NCBI RefSeq assembly: GCF_000960085.1
Contig: NZ_JYGT01000004.1
Coordinates: 1-64,000 of the forward strand
DNA: 64,000 nucleotides
DNA from: Streptococcus infantis
GTDB lineage: Bacteria > Bacillota > Bacilli > Lactobacillales > Streptococcaceae
Reading direction: 5' to 3'
This document shows positions 54,206-63,281 of the stretch, in pieces (position 1 is the first letter of the stretch; every line of letters begins with the position of its first letter). A model generated the notes under the pieces. The model was not told the origin of the DNA and did not search any database. It saw only the letters and a list, made by a program, of their open reading frames with translations. Both the position numbers and the translations under genes were made by a program.

Positions 54206-56290
54206 TTAGTAATCATTAAAAGAATAACTTTTTCTGTCAGTAGCTTTCTTTTTAATTTGTAATTTTTTAAAATCGTGTTCTTGTAAATTCCAGTTAAAGT
54301 AAGATTGATTCATCAATTCTTTAAAAATTAAATAATTGGTACAATTTCTTCCTAGTTTATTTAATTCTTCATTTTTCAAATCCTCTAAGACGTTTGTTGC
54401 AAATCGTCTTCCTATTTTTAAGTTTTGAAATTCTGGATAATAAAGAAAATCATTTAAAATATAAAAATACTTAGCATCTTCTAATAAACTATCCGTATGT
54501 GTTTGGTAATTTTTTACAAAATTCATTATCGATTTAAATAAATAATTTAAGACGACCTTATATCTACTTTCATATCCAATTATATAATAACCAATAGCGC
54601 AAAGTGTATAGTAATCTTCTGGATTTTCGTCTAGTAGTTGACATAAAAACTGCGAGCTCAACTTCTTATCAAAAAATTTCAAATATACAATTAGATCAGA
54701 AATATTATTGATTCTATTTGAGTTACTCTTCAATATCCGATAGATATTTTCAAATATCCTATTTTCAATATCTAATAAATAATTTTCACTATTTGTTATA
54801 AAGTTTTCATTATCATTGTTATTATTGATTGTTGTTCTTAATTTAGATATTGAAGCTCTGAATTCCATTAAAGTATAAATGTATGACTTTGTTGTATCAG
54901 AATCAGGATGAATTGAATAAATATTATTTATTTGATCTAAAGCAGTATTTATTCTACGAAGGTATTTGAAAAAGTTTTTACGATATGCTGTTTCTTGATT
55001 AATAAAAATTGGTTCATAAATTTCTAAAGAGATAGCATTTAAAAAGTATAGAACGACCCGCCTTTTAGAACTGGGTGTATTGCTAATTATATTCCTTGTT
55101 GTATCATATAGATGATTCCAAGTAGGTTCCTTAAGAATTATCTTGCCTATTGAAATTTTATACTCATTAGAGTGTCTATTAAGAAGTTGTTTATACTTTT
55201 CAATAGCATGAGGATTCTGTGACAATTTCAGAAGCTTTAGTTCTCTCCTGTTATTGAAACTATTAAGAAGTTGCTTTAATTGTATGATAGATGTATCAGC
55301 TAATGAGAAAGGCTGCTCCTTAATTTGATGTTTTTCAAGATTGAGTTTTAAATTGAAATTAGATAGTTCCCTAGAAATTTCATGCTCAATAATTTCTAGT
55401 ATTTCGTGAGTTGAGGAAAAGATGTAATAATCATCAATGAAGCGATAAATTTTATAATTTTTATTGAAGTATATATTTTGCTTATTTAAGTTCTTCTCAA
55501 TATTAAAATCACAGTGTGTTAGAATAATATCAGCAATTATTCTATTTATTTCTGGTCCGATTATAATACCATTAGTTTCGTTATCATTGCTTTTTTGTTG
55601 AATTATGTCAGATTGAGCAGCAAAAGTATTTTTCAATGAACGATGAGAATACTCCTTACCTAGATGTTTATCTCCAACAATTGCCCATGTGATTGAGTGT
55701 GTATATACACTTCCAAAAAAGTTTTGGATATCAAGTTTAGAAAAAAATCTATATCGTAAACTATCTCTATTAAAACTAGGAGAATTCAGAATGTTAGATA
55801 ATTTATGATGTTTATTATAGGTGAAATATTTTTTAAAGAAAGGGTCCAATTCTTCATTTGTAATAGAATTATTTCCTTCGATACCAAAATCTTGTTCTAT
55901 TTTTAACAGTTCTTTTTCTAAAGCTTTACTTTCTGAATATGTTATAGTGTTTGCTTTTTGAACTTTACGAACATTAAATTTAGACTTTTGAAGAAAGTTA
56001 ATTAATAGATATTCGTATTTCATATTATAAAGTAAAAACTTTAACTGTGAAGCAGGATGCATCAACGAAATTGTCCTATAAGCACCATTATTTTTAGGTA
56101 TTTCGTAGCGAAGAGGTATGGTATATTTCTCATTGAATTTTTTGTTAAATTTTTTATTATCAGTTGGAACTAGATTAATCAAATTTTCTAAATTATCTTT
56201 TATTGGTGAATTTGAGAAAAATGTTGGCACCTCCGAAGGGAGAACTTCTGTTGTTAAAAACCATTCTTGTTTAAGATATTGTTTATCCAT
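54206..56290 (-). CDS. drt3b: Anti-phage reverse transcriptase, Drt3b-like (UG8-type)
   Basis: 694 residues from ATG 56290 (AAGGA ten bases upstream); an ATG at 56332 is rejected because the -10 box lies within that extension. RT motifs: 'R-T-I-S-L-M-H' near residue 72, motif A SKLDIQNFF with D187, motif B NGIIIGPEINR (about 240-250), motif C FIDDYY with D286-D287, and motif D LNLEKH. All fall in the first 330 residues. The remaining 370 are helical with no nuclease, maturase or HNH motif. The size, the second RT gene and the ACACAC RNA fit Drt3b, reported to make the poly(AC) strand without a nucleic-acid template. Assignment is by context and motif, without a search. Confidence 0.82.
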   Translation of the reverse strand: MDKQYLKQEWFLTTEVLPSEVPTFFSNSPIKDNLENLINLVPTDNKKFNKKFNEKYTIPLRYEIPKNNGAYRTISLMHPASQLKFLLYNMKYEYLLINFLQKSKFNVRKVQKANTITYSESKALEKELLKIEQDFGIEGNNSITNEELDPFFKKYFTYNKHHKLSNILNSPSFNRDSLRYRFFSKLDIQNFFGSVYTHSITWAIVGDKHLGKEYSHRSLKNTFAAQSDIIQQKSNDNETNGIIIGPEINRIIADIILTHCDFNIEKNLNKQNIYFNKNYKIYRFIDDYYIFSSTHEILEIIEHEISRELSNFNLKLNLEKHQIKEQPFSLADTSIIQLKQLLNSFNNRRELKLLKLSQNPHAIEKYKQLLNRHSNEYKISIGKIILKEPTWNHLYDTTRNIISNTPSSKRRVVLYFLNAISLEIYEPIFINQETAYRKNFFKYLRRINTALDQINNIYSIHPDSDTTKSYIYTLMEFRASISKLRTTINNNNDNENFITNSENYLLDIENRIFENIYRILKSNSNRINNISDLIVYLKFFDKKLSSQFLCQLLDENPEDYYTLCAIGYYIIGYESRYKVVLNYLFKSIMNFVKNYQTHTDSLLEDAKYFYILNDFLYYPEFQNLKIGRRFATNVLEDLKNEELNKLGRNCTNYLIFKELMNQSYFNWNLQEHDFKKLQIKKKATDRKSYSFNDY

Positions 56291-56303
56291 AACTAAATTA
56301 TCC

Positions 56304-56332
56304 TTGATTTTTTGTCTCTTATATTGTACCAT
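56304..56332 (+). promoter_or_regulatory. Overlapping divergent promoters of the DRT3-like locus
   Basis: On the plus strand TTGATT (56304-56309) N17 TACCAT (56327-56332) would start RNA near 56339, exactly where the RNA fold begins. On the minus strand an extended -10, TGGTACAAT (56323-56331), would drive the leftward RT gene. The two cannot be occupied at once. Confidence 0.6.
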
Positions 56333-56339
56333 ATAAAGC

Positions 56340-56509
56340 GTAGGCTTGAGAATACTAAATATTTTAATTCTTGTTAAAACAAGTTTAAGTTCTCATACAC
56401 ACAAAAAGATTATTTCAAGTGTTACTTAAAAAGCACATAGATTTGCTAGTTATTCTGTGCTGATTATCTCGGGTGGAGCATAAATATTTGTTCCACTCAG
56501 TCTGCCTAC
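56340..56509 (+). ncRNA. DRT3-type non-coding RNA with ACACAC template candidate
   Basis: GTAGGC (56340-56345) and GCCTAC (56504-56509) close a fold of 170 nt. Inside are hairpin 1 (GAGAA...TTCTC, 56348-56394, with inner CTTGTT/AACAAG), then single-stranded ATACACACAAAAAG with ACACACA at 56397-56403, hairpin 2 AGCACA/TGTGCT (56432-56461) and hairpin 3 GGGTGGA/TCCACTC (56471-56498). Published DRT3 work, as I recall it, describes an ncRNA whose ACACAC is copied by Drt3a into poly(GT). The RNA lies 19 bases before the 410-aa RT gene. Confidence 0.75.
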
Positions 56510-56528
56510 AATTTTAGGAGTATATATT

Positions 56529-57761
56529 ATGAAATTTAACTCAATGTTTATAGAAATTAAACGAGGTGATAGACACGTTTACAAATTAAGGGATGAATCA
56601 CTACGTTGTGAATTAGAAGCTTTAAACATTGAGATTATTAATAAATTTAATCTAAGTGTTCCAAACAGGAATGCTATTATTAAATCATTGATTCAATTTT
56701 TAAGTCAAGGGAATATTTATTGTAATCAATCTGATTTAACTGCAACACCTCAGAAGTTTTATATTATAAAATCAGATATTAAAAACTTCTTTCCATCCAT
56801 CAATAAGCACAAGCTATATAAAAAAATAGTTAAATCATCTTTGTTAAAAGACTATAGTATCGAAATTATTAAAAAGTTTATTTTTAATGGTAGCATTTCA
56901 GGTATTCCTTTGGGGATGCCATTTTCTAATGCACTTTCTGAAGTATACTTAGAAGATTTTGATGATGCAATAAGGAGGGAGTTTGCTCCAATTTTTTATG
57001 TTAGATATGTAGATGACATATTAATGATAAAAAGTTATCCTAAAAATATGACTATTGATAAAGATAGTGAGAAAAATTTATTATTTAGTTTATTGAAACA
57101 AATTGATTTATCGGCTAATGAGAGTAAAACAGAGATATATGAATACACACCATCTATAGAGACTCTAAACTTTGAGTATCTTGGATATAATTTTAATATA
57201 TCCGATCAAAAGGTACATATTGACATTGCTAAAAAAAAGTATGACAAAAAAGTATTAAATAGACTTACGAGATATTTTAAATATTATAAATCTTCCTCTC
57301 ATACTGATGAAGATTTCTGGGTTCTTTATTATAGATTAAAAAATTTAATTTATGGTGTAACATCGAGCGGGGAAAAAGGTACTGATCATAAGTTAAAATT
57401 TGGAATTGGTTTTAATTATAAGTTTATTAATTCCGACCACAGATTAAAAGATTTATTGAAGGCATTTCATTATTTTAGAACTAAATATTCAAATTATTTT
57501 ACCTCGGAACAAACCGCACGCCTATTTAGTCTGATTACTGTTGATTCCGGGGTAAATGGAAGAATAATTCTTAACCAATTTTCTGACACCAATGATATTT
57601 TACTTTTACTCAAGAAGAGAATAACTTATACTAAGTATTCAACAATAAAGTTAGAAGAAATTGCACAGCAAATTGGTTGTCCATCAATTGTCAGAAGTAA
57701 CGATAGCTTGTATCGATATAATCTACAAATACAGATAATGAAAAAATTACGAATTCGTTGA
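56529..57761 (+). CDS. drt3a: Anti-phage reverse transcriptase, Drt3a-like (UG3-type)
   Basis: A 410-residue RT starting at ATG 56529 with TTAGGAG upstream. Motif A is KSDIKNFFPSI with D83, motif B GIPLGMPFSNALSE (about 125-138), motif C RYVDDILMI with D162-D163, motif D ANESKTEIYE near 196-205, and motif E FEYLGYNF. A C-terminal helical thumb region of about 180 residues follows. There is no maturase, primase or protease domain, and no retron msr-msd fold was found. The divergent 694-aa RT, the size and the preceding ACACAC RNA fit Drt3a. Confidence 0.83.
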   Translation: MKFNSMFIEIKRGDRHVYKLRDESLRCELEALNIEIINKFNLSVPNRNAIIKSLIQFLSQGNIYCNQSDLTATPQKFYIIKSDIKNFFPSINKHKLYKKIVKSSLLKDYSIEIIKKFIFNGSISGIPLGMPFSNALSEVYLEDFDDAIRREFAPIFYVRYVDDILMIKSYPKNMTIDKDSEKNLLFSLLKQIDLSANESKTEIYEYTPSIETLNFEYLGYNFNISDQKVHIDIAKKKYDKKVLNRLTRYFKYYKSSSHTDEDFWVLYYRLKNLIYGVTSSGEKGTDHKLKFGIGFNYKFINSDHRLKDLLKAFHYFRTKYSNYFTSEQTARLFSLITVDSGVNGRIILNQFSDTNDILLLLKKRITYTKYSTIKLEEIAQQIGCPSIVRSNDSLYRYNLQIQIMKKLRIR

Positions 57762-57766
57762 TTTAA

Positions 57767-57790
57767 CTGAGAGCTCAGGCTCTCTTTTTT
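57767..57790 (+). terminator. Terminator of the Drt3a-like gene
   Basis: GAGAGC-TCAG-GCTCTC followed by six T, eight bases after the stop codon. Confidence 0.92.
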
Positions 57791-57955
57791 CTTCCCCTCC
57801 CCTCTTGACTATGAAGTAGTCATTTTCCTAATTATTCCTTGTTGATCTTGGAGGTGGGATAGATGTAGATCTAAACTTGTCATCAAATTAACATGTTTTC
57901 CTGGTTCGTGTCATGGTTTTGTAATGGAAACGTACTTTCTTTGTAAGATTCAAAA

Positions 57956-57964
57956 TGCTATAAT
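57956..57964 (+). promoter_or_regulatory. Extended -10 promoter TGCTATAAT of the TPM gene
   Basis: It lies 36 bases before ATG 58000. The stretch 57791-57955 holds nothing else that I recognise. Confidence 0.7.
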
Positions 57965-57999
57965 GCTCTAAACAATTTTCCTTGCATAAGGAGGTTATT

Positions 58000-58842
58000 A
58001 TGAAAAAAGATAGATTGTTAAAGAATCCATTCTTGGTGCGTCTACTTGGATTGCTGATGGCATTTTTCTTCCTATCAGCATTCACTGCACCTGAAAAACC
58101 AGACTACGGTATTTATGACCCAAATCATTATTTGACAGAGGAAGTAGTTACTCAGATTCGTGATTTGAATGAAGCCAATAGTCAAAAGGCAGAAAAGCTT
58201 CAAATAGGTGTCTATATCGTAGACAGTCTGGAAGGTGAAAGCATTGAAACAGTAGCAAATGAAACCGCTAGGGCATGGAAGATTGGCTATTCAGGCGATA
58301 ATTTTGGAACTCTCATTGTAGTAGCTGTTCAAGACCGTAAATCAAGAATTGAAACCAGTAATAACACCGCCATTAGAATAACAGACTATCAAACCAAGCA
58401 GATCTTGTCAGCCAGTCGTACAGATTTTAAAACTGGTGACTATAGTAAAGGAATTCTAGCGATTGCCAAAGGCTTAGACAATCAGTTTTATAGAGGAACT
58501 GGGACCTTCTCGTCTGATGATGGCTCCTCTGATATCAAACGTTATTCCGAAAGTATCAGTGGGAAAAAATCTAATCGAGATAGAACTAGTTCATCAAACC
58601 GCCGTCAAAAAAATGACCCCATAAAAGATTTCTTTATGTTCCTGACGATAATATATTTTATTGGAGTCATTATTGCCATTATCAGAGGTAGAGGTGGCGG
58701 AGGGGGAGACTCCTCTGACGGCGGCTGGTGGTTTAGTGACTCATCCGATTCGGGTTCATCTTGGTCTGACTCAGGCTCAGATTCTTCTAGTAGCTGGGAC
58801 GGTGGTGGCTTTGATGGTGGTGGTTCATCTGATGATTGGTAA
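58000..58842 (+). CDS. TPM-domain membrane protein
   Basis: 280 residues from ATG 58000 (AAGGAGG just upstream). A signal-like helix (about 15-28) is followed by a TPM domain (about 30-165: DYGIYDPNHYLTEEV, QIGVYIVD, NFGTLIVVAVQDRKSRIETS, in part), a Ser/Arg/Lys linker, a second helix (FFMFLTIIYFIGVIIAII) and a low-complexity Gly/Ser/Asp/Trp tail. TPM proteins sit in the envelope; plant homologues act in photosystem II repair and bacterial roles are unclear. The LemA gene follows, a common pair. Confidence 0.88.
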   Translation: MKKDRLLKNPFLVRLLGLLMAFFFLSAFTAPEKPDYGIYDPNHYLTEEVVTQIRDLNEANSQKAEKLQIGVYIVDSLEGESIETVANETARAWKIGYSGDNFGTLIVVAVQDRKSRIETSNNTAIRITDYQTKQILSASRTDFKTGDYSKGILAIAKGLDNQFYRGTGTFSSDDGSSDIKRYSESISGKKSNRDRTSSSNRRQKNDPIKDFFMFLTIIYFIGVIIAIIRGRGGGGGDSSDGGWWFSDSSDSGSSWSDSGSDSSSSWDGGGFDGGGSSDDW

Positions 58843-58881
58843 TGTTCGTATGTAATTTAAAGAAATAAGTAGGTTTAAGAA

Positions 58882-59475
58882 ATGAAAAATAAAGGAATTA
58901 TTTATGTATTAAGTATTTTACTGGCTATTCTCTTGCTAGGTGGATGCTCAGTAGTAGGTACCTATAATGGTCTTGTATCAGAGCAAACCAAGGTTGAACA
59001 AGCACAGGCAGATGTAGCGACAGCCCTTCAACGTCGTTCGGATTTGATTGGAAATCTGGTAGAGTCTGTAAAAGGACAAATGAACCATGAAACAGAGGTC
59101 TTTACCCAAATCGCAGAAGCGCGAGCAAAAATTGGAACTGGCTCAGTCACCTCTAAAGAAAACCAAGAAGCTCAAGGAGAGTTGAGTTCAGCTATTTCAC
59201 GTTTGCTTGTGTTGACGGAGAACTATCCTGAGCTTAAGAGTAATCAAAATGTTGAACAACTCATGACGGAGTTGGCTGGAAGCGAAAATCGTATTTTTGT
59301 AGCCCGCAAGGATTACAACCAGGCAGCAACTGACTACAATCAAAAATTAAGAAGCTTTCCAACTGTTCTCTTTGCTAATATGATGAACTTTAAAGAAGCA
59401 GAAACCATCAAAGAAAACGAAGAAGCCAAGACAGCTCCAAAGGTTGATTTTGGCAATTCTACAACCAAAGAATAG
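58882..59475 (+). CDS. LemA family lipoprotein
   Basis: A 197-residue protein with a lipobox LGGC (lipidated C22) and the LemA helical domain: YNGLVSEQTKVEQAQADVATALQRRSDLIGNLVE (in part), ending NFKEAET. Family members form alpha-helical bundles outside the membrane; no activity is known. It is 39 bases after the TPM gene, and LemA/TPM gene pairs recur in many bacteria. Confidence 0.92.
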   Translation: MKNKGIIYVLSILLAILLLGGCSVVGTYNGLVSEQTKVEQAQADVATALQRRSDLIGNLVESVKGQMNHETEVFTQIAEARAKIGTGSVTSKENQEAQGELSSAISRLLVLTENYPELKSNQNVEQLMTELAGSENRIFVARKDYNQAATDYNQKLRSFPTVLFANMMNFKEAETIKENEEAKTAPKVDFGNSTTKE

Positions 59476-59527
59476 GCTTGAAATTTCTAAAAGAAAATTG
59501 ATGATTAGCAATTGTTTGATCATTTAC

Positions 59528-59555
59528 AAAAAAAGGCTCTAAATGAGCCTTTTTT
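59528..59555 (+). terminator. lemA terminator
   Basis: AAAAAAGGCTC pairs with GAGCCTTTTTT around a five-base loop. Confidence 0.92.
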
Positions 59556-59580
59556 ATCTTGTATAAACATGGATTCTTTC

Positions 59581-59609
59581 TTGAAAAAGTTGGTCAAATA
59601 TGCTACAAT
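59581..59609 (+). promoter_or_regulatory. secA promoter, TTGAAA-N17-TACAAT with extended -10
   Basis: The -35 is at 59581-59586 and TGCTACAAT ends at 59609. The longer secA frame opening at 59559 begins upstream of this promoter and is rejected. Confidence 0.8.
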
Positions 59610-59654
59610 AAAAAGAACATTCTAAAATATTCAGAATTTAAAGTAAGGAAAAAA

Positions 59655-62168
59655 ATGGCAAATTTATTAAAAACAATCATCGAAAATGATAAAGGGGAAC
59701 TTCGCCGCTTAGAAAAGATGGCTGATAAAGTCCTCAAATACGAAGATGAAATGGCTGCTTTGACAGACGAGCAGTTGCAAGCTAAGACAGAAGAATTTAA
59801 GCAACGTTATCAAAATGGTGAAACGCTTGATCAACTCTTGTACGAAGCCTTTGCGGTTGTACGTGAGGGAGCTAAGCGTATTCTTGGACTTTTCCCATAC
59901 AAGGTTCAGGTTATGGGTGGTATCGTTCTTCACCATGGTGACGTTCCAGAAATGCGTACCGGTGAAGGGAAGACCTTGACAGCGACCATGCCGGTATACC
60001 TCAATGCCCTTGCAGGCAAAGGGGTTCACGTAGTTACCGTCAACGAATACCTTACAGAACGTGACGCGACTGAGATGGGTGAGTTGTACTCATGGCTTGG
60101 TTTGTCAGTAGGGATCAACTTGGCAGCTAAATCTCCAATGGAGAAAAAAGAGGCTTACCTTTGCGATATTACCTACTCAACCAACTCAGAGATTGGTTTC
60201 GACTATCTTCGTGACAACATGGTTGTACGTGCAGAGAATATGGTTCAACGTCCACTCAACTATGCCTTGGTCGATGAGGTTGACTCTATCTTGATCGACG
60301 AGGCTCGTACACCATTGATTGTTTCAGGAGCGAATGCTGTTGAAACAAGCCAGCTCTACCACATGGCTGACCACTTTGTGAAGTCTTTAGATAAAGATGA
60401 CTATATCATTGATATTCAGTCTAAGACAATCGGGTTGTCTGATTCAGGTATTGACAAGGCTGAAAGCTTCTTCAAACTAGAAAATCTTTATGATATCGAA
60501 AATGTGGCGTTGACTCACTTTATCGATAACGCCCTTCGTGCCAACTACATCATGATTCTTGATATCGACTATGTGGTTAGCGAAGAGCAAGAAATCTTGA
60601 TTGTCGACCAATTTACAGGTCGTACAATGGAAGGTCGTCGTTACTCTGACGGATTGCACCAAGCGATTGAAGCCAAAGAAGGTGTACCAATCCAAGATGA
60701 AACGAAGACATCAGCATCGATTACCTACCAAAATCTTTTCCGTATGTATAAAAAATTGGCAGGTATGACTGGTACTGGTAAAACAGAAGAAGAAGAATTC
60801 CGCGAAATCTACAACATCCGTGTTATTCCAATTCCAACCAACCGTCCGATCCAACGTATCGACCATTCAGACCTTCTCTACGCTAGCCTCGATGCAAAAT
60901 TCAAGGCTGTCGTTGAAGATGTTAAGGCTCGTTACCAAAAAGGTCAACCAGTCTTGGTAGGTACTGTTGCCGTTGAAACCAGTGATTTTCTTTCTAAAAA
61001 ATTGGTTGAAGCAGGCGTACCTCACGAAGTATTGAATGCTAAGAACCACTACAGAGAAGCGCAAATCATCATGAATGCTGGTCAACGTGGTGCGATCACT
61101 ATCGCAACCAACATGGCCGGTCGTGGTACCGATATTAAGCTTGGTGAAGGAGTTCGTGAACTTGGTGGTCTCTGTGTCATCGGTACAGAACGTCATGAGA
61201 GCCGTCGTATCGATAACCAGCTTCGTGGACGTTCAGGTCGTCAAGGTGACCCAGGTGAATCACAATTCTACTTGTCACTTGAAGACGATTTGATGAAACG
61301 TTTTGGTTCAGAACGTTTGAAAGGTGTCTTTGAACGTCTTAATATGTCTGACGAAGCCATCGAATCTCGTATGTTGACACGTCAGGTCGAAGCAGCGCAA
61401 AAACGTGTTGAAGGAAATAACTATGATACTCGTAAACAAGTCCTCCAATATGATGACGTTATGCGTGAACAACGTGAGATCATCTACGCACAACGCTATG
61501 ATGTTATCACTGCAGAACGTGACTTGGCTCCTGAAATTCACGCCATGATTCGCCGTACGATTGGACGTATTGTAGATGGCCATGCTCGTTCTAAGCAAGA
61601 TGAAAAACTCGAAGCAATCTTGAACTTTGCCAAGTACAACTTGCTTCCAGAAGATTCAATTTCACTTTCAGACCTAGAAGGTTTGTCAGACCAAGCTATC
61701 AAGGATGAACTATACCAACGTGCGTTGAAAGTCTACGATAGTCAAGTTGCCAAGCTTCGTGACGAAGAAGCTGTGAAAGAATTCCAAAAAGTATTGATTC
61801 TACGTGTAGTTGACAACAAATGGACAGACCATATTGATGCCCTTGATCAGTTGAGAAATGCTGTTGGTCTTCGTGGTTATGCCCAAAACAACCCTGTTGT
61901 AGAGTATCAAGCAGAAGGCTTCCGTATGTTTAACGATATGATTGGATCCATTGAGTTTGATGTGACTCGCTTGATGATGAAAGCACAAATTCATGAACAA
62001 GAACGTCCACAAACAGAACACCATATCAGTACGACAGCAACTCGCAATATCGCTGCGCAACAAACAAATCTTCCAGCTGATTTGGATCTAAGTCAAGTAA
62101 AACGCAATGACTTGTGTCCATGTGGTTCTGGTAAGAAATTTAAAAACTGTCACGGTAAACGACGTTAA
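59655..62168 (+). CDS. secA: Preprotein translocase ATPase SecA
   Basis: 837 residues from ATG 59655 (AAGGAAAAAA upstream). The DEAD motor has Walker A MRTGEGKT and Walker [16 protein letters not shown]; the preprotein-crosslinking and helical scaffold domains follow. The C-terminus has the SEC-C zinc motif [14 protein letters not shown]. SecA drives export through SecYEG. This is the housekeeping SecA1; the accessory SecA2 of glycosylated adhesin loci is not nearby. Confidence 0.98.
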   Translation: MANLLKTIIENDKGELRRLEKMADKVLKYEDEMAALTDEQLQAKTEEFKQRYQNGETLDQLLYEAFAVVREGAKRILGLFPYKVQVMGGIVLHHGDVPEMRTGEGKTLTATMPVYLNALAGKGVHVVTVNEYLTERDATEMGELYSWLGLSVGINLAAKSPMEKKEAYLCDITYSTNSEIGFDYLRDNMVVRAENMVQRPLNYALVDEVDSILIDEARTPLIVSGANAVETSQLYHMADHFVKSLDKDDYIIDIQSKTIGLSDSGIDKAESFFKLENLYDIENVALTHFIDNALRANYIMILDIDYVVSEEQEILIVDQFTGRTMEGRRYSDGLHQAIEAKEGVPIQDETKTSASITYQNLFRMYKKLAGMTGTGKTEEEEFREIYNIRVIPIPTNRPIQRIDHSDLLYASLDAKFKAVVEDVKARYQKGQPVLVGTVAVETSDFLSKKLVEAGVPHEVLNAKNHYREAQIIMNAGQRGAITIATNMAGRGTDIKLGEGVRELGGLCVIGTERHESRRIDNQLRGRSGRQGDPGESQFYLSLEDDLMKRFGSERLKGVFERLNMSDEAIESRMLTRQVEAAQKRVEGNNYDTRKQVLQYDDVMREQREIIYAQRYDVITAERDLAPEIHAMIRRTIGRIVDGHARSKQDEKLEAILNFAKYNLLPEDSISLSDLEGLSDQAIKDELYQRALKVYDSQVAKLRDEEAVKEFQKVLILRVVDNKWTDHIDALDQLRNAVGLRGYAQNNPVVEYQAEGFRMFNDMIGSIEFDVTRLMMKAQIHEQERPQTEHHISTTATRNIAAQQTNLPADLDLSQVKRNDLCPCGSGKKFKNCHGKRR

Positions 62169-62186
62169 AATTGACTAATTTTCAGG

Positions 62187-62225
62187 CGGATGCCTAGTGA
62201 AAACTGAATTTTCGCTTGGCGTCCG
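62187..62225 (+). other. Strong hairpin between secA and the first DAHP synthase gene
   Basis: CGGATGCC pairs with GGCGTCCG (one wobble), with an inner GAAAA/TTTTC. There is no good T run, so it may be a weak terminator or an RNA-processing or attenuation stem 24 bases before the aro start. Confidence 0.5.
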
Positions 62226-62248
62226 TTTGCTTTATAAGGAGATGAATG

Positions 62249-63280
62249 ATGGTATTTACAGCAAAAAGCCCTAAAATTAATATTGAAGAAGTTCGTAGTT
62301 TGTCTAAATTAGAAGGACAAGCGCTGGCCAATAAACAGCAACGCGATCAAGAGCTTGAAGCGATTATTCGTGGTGAAGATCAGCGTATTTTGTTAGTGAT
62401 TGGTCCTTGTTCATCTGATAATGAAGAAGCAGTTCTCGAGTATGCCAAGCGATTGGCAAAACTGCAAGAAGAAGTCAAAGACCGCGTCTTTATGGTGATG
62501 CGTGTCTATACTGCTAAACCACGTACTAATGGTGATGGCTATAAGGGTTTGATTCACCAACCAAATGCCAAAGAAGCACCTAGCCTCATCAATGGGATCA
62601 AGGCAGTTCGTCATTTGCATTATCGTGTTATTTCTGAAACAGGAATGACGACAGCAGATGAAATGTTGTACCCAGAAAACCTTCCTTTGGTAGATGACTT
62701 GATTTCTTATATGGCAGTTGGAGCTCGTTCGGTTGAAGACCAACAACACCGTTTTGTAGCCAGTGGAGCAGATTTCCCAACAGGATTTAAAAATCCAACA
62801 TCAGGAAATCTCAATGTTATGTTCAACGGTATTTATGCGGCTCAAAATAAACAGAGTTTCCTTTTCCTAGGGAAAGAAGTCGAAACTACAGGGAACCCTC
62901 TAGCGCATGCTATTCTCCGTGGTGCCCTCAATGAATACGGGAAAAACATTCCGAACTATTACTACGATAATTTAATGGATACTATTGCCCAGTATGAAAA
63001 GATGGGACTTGAAAATCCATTTATCATCATTGATACCAACCATGATAACTCAGGGAAACAGTACATGGAACAAATTCGTATCGTACGTCAAACTTTGATT
63101 AACCGCGATTGGAATGAAAAGATTAAAAAACATGTTCGTGGCTTCATAATTGAGTCTTATCTAGAAGATGGTCGTCAAAATGAACCAGAGGTCTTTGGAA
63201 AATCTATCACTGACCCATGTCTTGGATGGGAAAATACTGAAGCTCTTGTTCGTGAAATCTACCAAAGACTAGGAGAATAA
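62249..63280 (+). CDS. 3-deoxy-7-phosphoheptulonate (DAHP) synthase, first copy
   Basis: 343 residues from ATG 62249 (AAGGAG seven bases upstream; the ATG three bases earlier is spaced too tightly). It is a type I AroFGH enzyme: GPCSSDN, MRVYTAKPRTNGDGYKG with the active-site arginine/lysine set, GARSVEDQQHR and DTNHDNSGK. It condenses phosphoenolpyruvate and erythrose-4-phosphate, the entry step to aromatic amino acids. A close paralogue starts two bases after its stop. Confidence 0.95.
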   Translation: MVFTAKSPKINIEEVRSLSKLEGQALANKQQRDQELEAIIRGEDQRILLVIGPCSSDNEEAVLEYAKRLAKLQEEVKDRVFMVMRVYTAKPRTNGDGYKGLIHQPNAKEAPSLINGIKAVRHLHYRVISETGMTTADEMLYPENLPLVDDLISYMAVGARSVEDQQHRFVASGADFPTGFKNPTSGNLNVMFNGIYAAQNKQSFLFLGKEVETTGNPLAHAILRGALNEYGKNIPNYYYDNLMDTIAQYEKMGLENPFIIIDTNHDNSGKQYMEQIRIVRQTLINRDWNEKIKKHVRGFIIESYLEDGRQNEPEVFGKSITDPCLGWENTEALVREIYQRLGE

Positions 63281-63281
63281 T

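Noticed and set aside
54206..57761. Retron or group II intron explanation for the two reverse transcriptases
   Set aside because: There is no maturase or HNH domain, no domain V-like hairpin, and no inverted-repeat msr-msd pair; two RT genes with one shared short RNA fit neither.
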